A stretch of DNA of 32,500 bases, taken from Hirudo medicinalis. Taxonomy: Eukaryota; Annelida; Clitellata; Hirudinida; Hirudinidae. The notes beneath the pieces are model-generated. The model did no database searches. It worked only from the letters and a program-made list of their open reading frames with translations, and was not told the origin of the DNA. Position 1 is the stretch's first letter; the number at the start of each line of letters is the position of its first letter. Positions 13,938-23,906 of this stretch are shown here, one piece after another. The stretch spans positions 34,554 to 67,053 of the forward strand of contig MPNW01000949.1 in the NCBI GenBank assembly GCA_011800805.1, written 5' to 3'. The translations under genes and the position numbers were made by a program.

Positions 13938-14058
13938 TGACTGAACAGATTCTGAAATAAAGCCTTACAATTACTTATTGATCGGATCATCATGTACAAA
14001 ATCATGTAACTTGGTCGGGTAAGCTCAATATATCGATCGATCGCAGCGTTCGGAACAA

Positions 14059-14208
14059 ATGGCAGCAGTCAAGAAAGAGCTTTTTATATTTTTGTTGGGT
14101 TCTCTCGTGCTTACACATTCCAGAAAGTACAATATCCTCATCTTTCCTTCGCCGTTTTACAGTCACACGGCATCCGTATATGCCATAGGAAGAGAACTCA
14201 TAAATGAG
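14059..14208 (+). CDS. UGT exon 1: signal peptide and N-terminal catalytic His
   Basis: Fifty codons from ATG (context CAAATGG) to GAG. It encodes a hydrophobic leader and the first Rossmann strand, ending in RELINE, which joins in frame to GHKVHML of exon 2, as expected for the (L)xERGHxV region of UGTs. The donor GTTTGA is non-consensus. Confidence 0.85.
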
Positions 14209-16215
14209 GTTTGATTCTGCTTCCATTTTCAGATCAGCTTTTGATCTCTTTAGAGTCGAGAGGCCGAGGCTATCGATATCGATGATAGGATGAAATGAGA
14301 ATTTTAGTTCAAGATGGAAGATGGAAATTCCGAACGCGAATAGAATATTTTGTTTTTTGGTCGCTGTAATTATTGTTAGTCCCCAGATGGGGTACACATT
14401 AGATTTCTTGATGGGATTTGCGAACCTGCTTGGCGAGGACGATCAAAGTCTGTGAATGTCGGAAGCACAAAACTTAGAGACCCATTTTCATACTTTAGTA
14501 AATTCTTTTTAAAACTAGTCTCGATTCCCGTTAAATCTTATGAGAATTATATCTCGCTGTCACATTTTTTCGACATCCGAGTCTTTGCAAATGACTTAAA
14601 TCAAACCTCTTCCAACTTCAGGGCCACAAAGTTCACATGCTCCAACATTGGAGTTTCAAGGTACCAGAAGGTTGGTTGGAGGATGGAAAAATGGAAGTCC
14701 ATAGATACGGTTCTCCGGAACTGGGAGGTCAGAAAGTCGAGGAATATGTGGCCAATCTGACCCGAGAATACCTGGAGTTCAATCACGGATTTGACTTCTA
14801 CCTGACTAAAATGCAGCAGCTCAGTAAGCATTTGGTCATGGACATGTTGAGTGAAAACGAGCAATTGATGAAGAAACTGGAAAATCTGAAGTTCAACATT
14901 GCTGTGGTAGATTCTGTCTTTTTCATGAGGTTCTCTTGTCTCATTCCTCACAGACTTGGAATACCGATGGTAACTTACAGCGACTCGATTAACCCGTGGC
15001 TGGTTCGGATGCCGTGGTTTCCATCCATCTTTTCTCCAATGAGAATGTCCACAGACACCAATAACGATTTCACGAAGAGGCTCTCAAATTTTCTCACTTT
15101 TGTTTCTTTTAAATTGTTCCCACATTCCCTCGACTTGGATCAAAGCATTCTCAATGAATACCGCAAATATGGATACTTCAGCTCACTAGAAGACATCATT
15201 TCCAGATCAATTCTATTCCTAGTACCTGGGGATCCAGTACTAGACGTTGTTAGGCCGAGTACTGCAACGTGATCTTCGTTGGAGGACTGACGACTGACTT
15301 GATCAAAACCACCCCAAAGGTCGGAACTCTTCCAAGTGAATACGATAGTTTCATGAATGATCCAACAAGCAAAGCAATAGTTTTGGTTTCTTTTGGTTCG
15401 ATGGTTTATTGGTATCCAGAAAAACTGGCTATTCTCCTCATAGAGACGTTCAAACTTCTACCCGAATACAGGTTCATATGGAAATTTCCAAACGATCACC
15501 AGCTTGAAATGCCGGAAAACGTGATGGCCGTGAAATGGATGAAACAGAATGAACTTCTGACCAAGAAGCAAATGAAACTCTTCATTACGCACAGCGGTAA
15601 TAACGGCCAATTCGAGGCCATCTACCACGGAGTTCCGATGTTGGCCGTGCCTCTCTTTACCGACCAAATTCGAAACGCCATGAGAATCGTAGAGAGAGGG
15701 TTCGGAGAACAAATAAACTACAGGACCGCCACTCCAGAATACTTTGCGGGGCTCATTGAAAAGGTCAGGGTTAAATAGAGATAAATCGGATGATGTGGCA
15801 ACACCAACCATACAAATTAGTTATTATTAGTAGTAGTATTATTATTAATATTATTTTTATTATTATTATTTAACATCAAAATTTGTATTTAATTAATCTG
15901 CAAATTTGGTTAAAGATAGTCGAAGATTCTTCCTACAAAGTCAGGGTAAAGAAGGCATCAGAAATGTTCAGGGATCAACCACAATCTCCAGCTGAAAGGG
16001 CAGCATTCTGGATAAGCCACGTCATCAAATACGGTGCCGACCACCTCCGCCCGACAGGAAACGACCTTTATATCTGGCAGTATCTTTGCATAGACATTTT
16101 AATTTTCTGCATCGCGGTTCTAGCTTCATCAGCGTTCGCCGTTTATGTTTTAATTCGATTCAGCATCGAGAGAATGTTGTCACAACTAACGACGACATCA
16201 AAGAAGCAAAATTAG
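14059..16215 (+). CDS. UDP-glycosyltransferase (UGT), 3 exons, frame broken by one missing base
   Basis: It would transfer a sugar from a UDP-sugar to small lipophilic acceptors in the ER lumen. Exons are 14,059-14,208, 14,622-15,763 and 15,916-16,215; both introns are phase 0 (GAG/GTTTGA to TTCAG; AAG/GTCAGG to TAAAG). With one restored base the protein is about 530 residues, the usual family length. A signal peptide covers about residues 1-21, followed by ILIFPSPFYSH with the expected catalytic His36. The partner aspartate is likely Asp147 (NIAVVDS). The donor-binding signature runs from about residue 371 (FITHSGNNG) through EAIYHGVP to FTDQ at 399. A membrane helix spans about 487-511, and the protein ends KKQN, a dilysine ER-retrieval signal. 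Near 15,265 the frame shifts, with TGA at 15,270-15,272. This is either a sequencing error or a recent pseudogene. The rest looks intact. Confidence 0.9.
14622..15763 (+). CDS. UGT exon 2: acceptor and donor domains, with frameshift
   Basis: The acceptor is CCAACTTCAG. The frame is open to GCA at 15,264-15,266, then hits TGA. One frame over, the expected NVIFVGGL motif follows at once and stays open to the donor at 15,763. The spacing from RP to VGGL equals that of other UGTs if a single base is missing in this stretch. Confidence 0.85.
15916..16215 (+). CDS. UGT exon 3: C-terminal helix, membrane anchor, dilysine tail
   Basis: It begins IVEDSSYK and contains the family's FRDQPQSP motif (FRDxPxSP) at about residues 449-456, the membrane helix and the KKQN terminus, then TAG. 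The preceding 152-bp intron carries an ATT array (about 15,818-15,872). Confidence 0.85.
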   Translation: MVEDSSYKVRVKKASEMFRDQPQSPAERAAFWISHVIKYGADHLRPTGNDLYIWQYLCIDILIFCIAVLASSAFAVYVLIRFSIERMLSQLTTTSKKQN

Positions 16216-16915
16216 CTACAATTTCCATCTCGCTTCCTTAATTCTAGAAGTTTAATTACCATCCATGATAATCTACCTAATAATCGAAACAAATTACTAT
16301 AAAACGAGATTAATTTTCTAACAGTTGTTCTGAGCCAATTATACGTTCCTAACACGCTAAAAAATTCGCTACTAGCCTCTCATTCCACTTGTCGGATTCG
16401 CATAAAAAGATTTCCCGACGACATTGATGGAGGAACTTTTTGAGATAATTTAAGTTGCGATTTTGTTATAATTCTTTCTCGATTTTAACCTCCAAAAACG
16501 CCTTTTCGCAAGCCTTTTCGTCCAAACACGCGTTAGACATCGCCAACTCGTCTGCGAAAGATCGGGCGAAGGCGTTTAAAAGTAAACGGAATAGTTTTGT
16601 TTTGAAATATTTTCTTTAAAAAACTGACTGAAAAATGAAGTCTTTCCGATATTGTGAACATAAATCTGGAAAAGAAAAGAAAACAAGAATTCTCTAGAAT
16701 ATCGTTAGTAAGTCAGTCGTAAGTAGTTTCGGCAATGGCGCAGGAACAGACCAACAGAGCTGGAGTATGGACAGTCGTCAGCTAATCATGACATTAATAA
16801 TAATTATAACAATAATAATATCAACATAATGTAGTCATAACGACAGTAATACTTACAACATCAGAGGCATCAGTGGAATCATAGATAGGAAAGTAAATTT
16901 TTTTTTTCTCTCAGA
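16216..16915. other. UGT 3' flank, no supported gene
   Basis: AT-rich with ATA/ATT triplets at about 16,795-16,822. I see no AATAAA within 150 bases of the UGT stop, so the poly(A) site is not placed. Confidence 0.5.
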
Positions 16916-17197
16916 TCATGCTCCTTGAATAAGCGTCCCAAGCCAAATACGTAAAAACATTTCACGAGAAATTTTGTCTTGGCCTTCTTGTCTAAGTAAG
17001 CGATACTTAAGTAAAACAGTACTCAAGTGAAGCATACTTGAGCACTGCTCCAGCACATCACTTGCCAAAACACAGGCAAGTATGATATGCTCTCTGTGTC
17101 CGACCGTGGCATCGTTGATGAAAATGTGGAGCAAGGAGATGCTCAGAATCCCCAGAAGAACGCAGAAGCAAAAGGGCAAAAAGATTGTACGAAAATA
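16916..17197 (-). CDS. Candidate terminal exon of an unrecognised membrane protein
   Basis: The start is set by a good acceptor (TTTCTTATTTTCTCCTTCAAG). It is then open for 93 codons to TGA. It encodes one clear hydrophobic helix (FLPFCFCVLLGILSISLLHI), a short polar loop and a second, weaker hydrophobic stretch. An internal donor-like site (CTCAA/GTATGC, near 17,030) could end the exon earlier. Multi-pass receptors of the insect gustatory or odorant type can look like this, but no signature supports that. No partner exon was found upstream. Confidence 0.3.
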   Translation of the reverse strand, partial: YFRTIFLPFCFCVLLGILSISLLHIFINDATVGHREHIILACVLASDVLEQCSSMLHLSTVLLKYRLLRQEGQDKISREMFLRIWLGTLIQGA

Positions 17198-18231
17198 CTT
17201 GAAGGAGAAAATAAGAAATGAAACGAAAACGAACGAGTGATTGATCGAACGAGGAGAAAAATGAAAAGAGACAAGCTGATGCGTTTTTAAATAAGAAAAC
17301 AAAAAGTTACAAACAAGATAGAATCTGAAATCTGCAGATCTTGGTCAAGTTTAGCCTGTCGAGAAACGCACACACATGAAAAAATAAATTCTCAAAAAGA
17401 TTTTCTGAAAACTTCAGGTCTCAAGGGACCTAGGGCATGTTTAAAAGCAGCAAAATCCCTTGCCAAAAAACGGCATCTACCCTATTCTATACCCGTACCC
17501 AAGTCTTCTCCCTCGATCGTCATCGCCATTTCAACGTCCCACTGACATCACCAACATACTGGCCTCGTGATCGTAAGTCTCAAAGGCACTTTATAAACAT
17601 GCATTCCATCGTTGGCCGGCCGGTCTGTCGATCTCTCGCCAAGGTTTGGACGTGGTTCTCAGGCAGAGTCAAATATACTCTTCCTTTCTGAGCACTCTGG
17701 CTGCTGCCGCTGATGATGTCGGTGGTGGTGATGGTGATGATGATGATGATGATGACGACGACGACGACGGCATTATCAGTGGTGATATATCGAATAGATA
17801 AACGGTTTTTTAAGAGCACTTGATTGAAAAAACTACACGAGCCTAGACACTACATCAGTTGCAATGATTGTGACTGCCACGATGACGACGATGATGATGA
17901 CGATGACGACGATGATAGTGATGACGATGATGATGTTGATGCCCTCAGGTTTAAGGGACGGAGAGCATTGGCTCCTCATGACAAGTCCTGAAGCATGCCT
18001 GAGAAGAATTCAAAAAGAGAAGGAACTTTAGTCAACAAATTAATGACATGAAAATCAGTTAGCTGTTACACGTGTTGGCCGATGATGACGACGATAATGA
18101 CTATGATGACGACATGGTAAGAATTACTCATCACCTCCCAAGGCGTGCTTTTCCATACTGGGATCCAGGTCAAATGGGGAATCGCAGACGTCCTCCACTG
18201 TCGCGTCGACGGGCATCTTGTCCGACACTAG

Positions 18232-18271
<40 letters not shown>

Positions 18272-18363
18272 GTTGTTGTTGTTGTTGTAGTTTCATTTTT
18301 TTATCAATCTACTAGTTGTGATTGTTGCTATCGTTAAAATGTTATTACCATGTTATGATAATT
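17198..18363. other. Repeat-rich spacer 3' of the Smaug gene
   Basis: It holds GAT/GAC arrays at about 17,711-17,771, 17,878-17,940 and 18,081-18,113, and an ATT array running into GTT (18,231-18,288). Plus ORFs at 17,437-17,691 and 18,072-18,290 have no motif or splice support. Confidence 0.6.
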
Positions 18364-18369
18364 TTTATT
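18364..18369 (-). terminator. Putative poly(A) signal of the Smaug gene
   Basis: AATAAA on the minus strand, about 10 bases after the Smaug stop codon (18,382-18,380). If used, the 3' UTR is very short. Confidence 0.45.
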
Positions 18370-18379
18370 CATTTAACAT

Positions 18380-18649
18380 TCAAGCTCTTGTTGCTGCCGC
18401 TATTTTTTTTTTCTTTGCCTTTTGAGTTCTTTGAGTGCCTTGTCGCTCTGGCACTCTGTGGCAGTGCAAGCTGGGTTGAGAACACGACACGTAACTGTGC
18501 TGCTCAAACCCTCCTGCAGGAATGCAACCCTCTGAGCTGACTTGCAGATCAATAAACCACTGACTTTGGCAATTCTTCAAGGGATGGACATTGGGACTGA
18601 CATTTCCGTCCAGAGGGGCCGAATGGGTTCGACTGACTGCCAGCTTTGG
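18380..18649 (-). CDS. smg: Smaug terminal exon
   Basis: It encodes [14 protein letters not shown] (family SVQRTRSLPV), a cysteine- and histidine-containing stretch, then a basic end (KAKKKK) and TGA at 18,382-18,380. Two phase-0 acceptors fit, six bases apart (CCTCAAG or CCAAAG); I took the one with the better pyrimidine tract. Confidence 0.75.
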   Translation of the reverse strand, partial: PKLAVSRTHSAPLDGNVSPNVHPLKNCQSQWFIDLQVSSEGCIPAGGFEQHSYVSCSQPSLHCHRVPERQGTQRTQKAKKKKIAAATRA

Positions 18650-20390
18650 CTTGAGGGACAAACAGGCCGATATACATTTTAAATAAATAATAATACTTGA
18701 TAATAATAATAATATTAATAATAATAATTGTTATAATATTCATAACAGTTGGTTGGTAATGATCATTAATTAATAACAAACCACAATCGTTCGTACCTTG
18801 AAATCAGCTCCAGGCAGCAAGTGGCTTTGGAAGTTAGAGAAACCTCCACTGCTTTGTCGACCATTGCTGTTGTTGTTGTTGCTGCTGCCACTGCCAAAGA
18901 TGTTGCTGCCAACCACGTTGCTGAAGGGCATGGCAGTGGACCTTCGGGTCAAGGGAAGGTGAGTGCTACCCCCGGCTCGGTAGATCCCCGAGAAACGACC
19001 GCTAGAATTTCGGTAGGAATAATTCCTGTTTGGTTTGAAATTTATAAAAAAACATTATTTGCATGATATTGTAAATTCCTTTTGAGACTGTAGGATGCAC
19101 GAGCAGCAGACGATCAATTGAATTCAAATTTGAATTACCTCAAATTGAACAACAAATTAACAAAAACAAAACTGAACCGGACAAGAAACATAAACGTCTG
19201 CCACGATCCACGAACCCTTTTGACTTGTGGCTTCGGGAGAGAAGCCACATTACTCTACGAACTGAGTTTCATCTATTCATTCTACCATTTATGCTATTCT
19301 TATACTTTAGTCTTTTGCGTTATTACTGTTTAAATCAATAATAAAAAAAAAAAGAACGAGAACAACAACTGACCGACTCCTGTCGAAAGAAGTTCGAAGA
19401 GGGACAGAGTTGTGGATTTTGTTGACCTGATTCGTCCACGACATGAGCTTCTTGCGCTGGTCCTCCCCGAAACAAGGGTGGCCCGAGCAGCCCTGGACCA
19501 GCCTCAGGAAGGAGGAGCAGAGGCCAGAGTCCGATTGGTGCTGCTTCGAGACCAGGAGCTCGGTCCGAACTGAGGTCAAGGAAAGGTCGACGAGGTTTGA
19601 AAAATGACAATTCTTCACCCATCACGATAGTAATAAGATAATACTAAATAAATAAGTGTCTTTCAATCTATTACGGCTGTATTATTTCCCTTAAGTAGAC
19701 TTTGACTCAAAATTATTTCCATTTACAAAAAATTTACTGAAAATATCTCAGGTGACCATTTCCGAATCTTGTGCTCCTCAATTGTTCAACCCCCCATCAA
19801 ATAATCAGACTCCCTCGAAATACTCACTCCTGCCGAGCAGGTTGAAGACCCTCGAGGGCAGGTTGTCCCTGTCGGCCAATCGGTGCGAGTGACAGAACCA
19901 GCTCTGCTCGTGGACCCTTTTCATGGGGGTCTTCAGCAGGTGGGTAAGTTCAATGATTGCCATGTGCAGGCTGTCCGGGTTGTTCTTGAGGCTCTGCCGG
20001 GTCGAGGGAGGAACGGATGGAACGTAATATTATAACAATAAATAATTATTAAATATTAGATTATAATTAATAAAACGAGCATCGTGATAAACACGAATTT
20101 ATGTTAATCGATAGTCGATTATTATTCGTCGACCAAAATAGCCGACGAATAAAATGCCTCGACTAATAGTAAATATTGTTGAACGAAAAATTGTCCGAGT
20201 TTGCCAAGCGAGCTAAAAATTCGGCTAACGACGTGCAACAACGTGAATAATTCATTGGAAACCTCCTCCATTTCGTCCAGCTGCTGGGGTCGTTCCTGCA
20301 ACTTCCTGATGTTCAACAACAGCTTGTCTCTGGCACCTTTTGTCACATCCTGATGATGATGACGAATGTGATGATGATGATGATGATGAC

Positions 20391-20425
<35 letters not shown>

Positions 20426-20447
20426 CAATGATGATGGTGACATTGAT

Positions 20448-20479
<32 letters not shown>

Positions 20480-21059
20480 CGACGATGACGACGATGATGA
20501 CGACGACGATGATGATAATGATTATGGCTACGGCAATGGCTATATGAAGAAAAAGTGTTTGAAGCAATCACAAAGAAAACGAGAGAAATTGAAGATTCTC
20601 CGACGAATCAGATGAACTCAACACTCACGTGACCAGCAGGAAGCAGTCAAAGTCGAATTGTCGAAGTTTTATTTGACAAATTTCAAATATTTAAAAAAAT
20701 ATATTTTATTTATTTAAAATGTTATTATTCTTCAATTTCAAACAATACGACGTAATGAAACATTAAAAATAAATCAGTTTATAAATTGAAATGATTAGTG
20801 CTGATGTAAAAAATGTATTTGCTCATGTAATTGTTGTTATTAGATTATTTCCTGCAATCAACGTTTTTCATTTCACAGAACATTGTTCGAATGCCTTTGA
20901 AGAATTTTTCAGTCGTAAACCATGAAATGATGTCCTTGCAACAAATGCAGAGGTCTGCTTTGGGTCAGTGGACTCATCCATTGATACCCACCCTGCATTT
21001 CCATCCGTCGGCCATCCGTTCATCCATCCATCCATCCGTCAATTAATCCATCTATCCAT

Positions 21060-21095
<36 letters not shown>

Positions 21096-23072
21096 CCATC
21101 CATCCACCCACTCACCAATTTAAGTTTTCGTAACCTCTGAAAACATTGAGTATATTCTGACAAGAGGCATTAAAAGATGTATCCTGGTTCTGACATCTGT
21201 CGAAAAGAACTTAAATTTCAATTAATTTTTACTCGAAAGTAATCGAGTACATTTCGTACAAAAGTGATTTTCCGTAAATTTTTGAATAAATTGAAAATGT
21301 GTTTTTGGAGAGCGAACAAACAGGGCTCCTACCCAGGACGACCAGGAGAGATTCTCGTGTTGGAAAAAAAAAAGTTTGGCCATAATTAATGGGTCCGCAC
21401 CGATGCTCAATTTGTATGCTGCTCCAGGTTGCCNACCACATTCATTTACCCAGCCCATCCGAAACCCATCCCACCCACCCATCCATCCATCCACTCCACC
21501 CACCCATCCATCCACCCAACCCACCCATCCATCCACCCAACCATCCATCCATCCACCCAGCCAACCCACCCATCCATCCACCCACAACCAAGTCGATTCC
21601 GCCCATCGGCTCTCCACTCACCTTATGGTTAGCAGGAATTTCACGTCATCATTTCGATCAGCGTGACCAGACAGGTAGACAGGATCGAAGACCAGATTGA
21701 CCACAGTCTCCGCGTTGAGGATCTCTTCAGAGCAGCCTTTGAAGATGCATGAGACATGTTAACTCACCTTTTCACTCACTCAGTCAGTCAGTCACTCACT
21801 CACTCACTCACTCACTCACTCACTCACTCACTCACTCACTCACTCAATTGCTCTTAAATATATCATTATTATCCTCTCGCTATGGAACTCATTCATTAAC
21901 TCTTAAACTAATCAATTCACTCACTCACTCACTCACTCCCTCATTCGTTTACTTCTTCACTCACTCACTCCTACCTTCCAAGTCTTCTCCTGGAGGGTCA
22001 TTTTCACGGCTATTAGCCCGTGCCTTATAGAATTTAATCCATCTTATGGTCGGTTGGAATGCTTTCCACATTGTGACGTACGTCCGTTTCAATTTCGGAC
22101 TTATATTTCCGGGTCGTTCGTGGGGCATTTGGGGCAGCGATTGTTTGGAAAGTATGGGGACGTTTATATGTTTTGGGGATGAAAACTGGGAGGATTTATA
22201 GTTTGGGGGTGAAAAGTGGGAGGCTTTGTATGTTGGGGGTGAAAACTGGGAGGCTTTGTATGTTGGGGGTGAAAAGTGGGAGGCTTTGTATGTTGGGGTT
22301 GTAAACTGGGAGGCTTTGTATGTTAGGGGTGTAAACTGGGAGGCTTTGTATGTTGGGGGTGAAAACTGGGAGGCTTTGTATGTTGGGAGTGTAAACTGGG
22401 AGGCTTTGTATGTTGGGGTTGTAAACTGGGAGGCTTTGTATGTTGGGAGTGTAAACTGGGAGGCTTTGTATGTTGGGGTTGTAAACTGGGAGGTTTTGTA
22501 TGTTGGGAGTGTAAACTGGGAGGCTTTGTATGTTGGGAGTGTAAACTGGGAGGCTTTGTATGTTGGGAGTGTAAACTGAGAGGGTTTGGTAAGGGCGTTC
22601 ACGTCTCCCGGGGATCAGGATTTCATTTCCTTGTCCTCGGTTAATTGTCCCCACACGAATAATGGTTGAGCCATATTCGTGATTTGTTAGTAAATATTTT
22701 TATTACAATATTTGCCGATGGATGGTCTGTTTGCAGAGTTATTCTGATTTAAAATATAAACATTTGTATTTGTTGATATTTTATATTATTTTTTGATTTA
22801 ATTAACATTAAATATTATTATTTAAACATTGAATTTAATTATTTAAATATTAAATAGTATTTAAACATTGAATATTATTATTTAAACATTAAATATTATT
22901 ATTTAAACTTTATAAAATATTATTGTTTTATATTATCAGCTTTTTGATTGGGTCGACAGACAGACAGGTAAGAAAATTTCATAACTAACAAACAGCTCGT
23001 ATTTGGTGAACACCTGTATTTTGTGAAAATTATTTGAACTGCAATTATTATACTTCCGCCCATAATAATAAA

Positions 23073-23106
<34 letters not shown>

Positions 23107-23527
23107 GTTATTGTTATTATTATTATTAATATTATTGTTGTTATTATTATTTTTATTATTATTATTATTATTATTGTTATTATTATTATTAATATTATTA
23201 TTATTACGAATAATAGATTATGATGGTGAGGGGATAAATTATGATCGGGAATAAATTATTTAGCGCGTAATTATGGGGAACTTGCTTCCACGTCGCCCGA
23301 AGTCAACAAGTCCCCCTTTGAAGTGTCCTATCGTTTCTGATGGGGGAGGAGTTTTTATGTTTTTTATGATTATGATGATGATTATGACGATGATGATGAC
23401 GACAACATTGACGATGATGTTCGCTACCATCATCATCAGCAGCAACCTCATCGTCATCACCATCACCACAACCACCACCATCATCATCATCATCATCATC
23501 ACCATCACCATCATCATAATCATCATC

Positions 23528-23560
<33 letters not shown>

Positions 23561-23862
23561 GTCGTCGTCATCATCATCATCATCATCATCATCGTCATCA
23601 TCATCGTCATCGTCATCGTCATCATCATCATCATCAGCATCATCATCGTCTTCGTTAACGTCGCCATCATTATCATCATGTCGTCGTAATCTTTTCCAAG
23701 AGGAGACGGTATTCCCTTGAAAACTCATCCCAAAGTCTTGCAATGTTCCAACTCGTAATTATTGTTTGAATGTTTGCCATGGCAATGACCTTTCTGAAGG
23801 TCTCCTATTTTTTTTTCCTGCCGCAACCTATTAGCGTCATCCATCATCTTCCTCATCATCAC

Positions 23863-23906
<44 letters not shown>

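Noticed and set aside
14002..14397. 131-codon minus ORF
   Set aside because: It is antisense to UGT exon 1 and has no splice support or motif.
15458..15811. 117-codon minus ORF
   Set aside because: Shadow of the conserved UGT donor-binding domain on the other strand.
20122..20615. Long ORFs of poly-Asp, poly-His, poly-Met or poly-Ile (also at 23,260-23,743, 24,303-24,618, 26,571-27,236 and 29,980-30,365)
   Set aside because: They are stop-free triplet repeats read in every frame; real exons end at splice sites beside them.
21376..21700. Proline/histidine-rich ORFs on the plus strand
   Set aside because: Encoded by the CATC/CACC array and crossing an N.
22171..22590. 30-bp repeats resembling a CRISPR array
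   Set aside because: The units are directly adjacent with no unique spacers, and the genome is eukaryotic.
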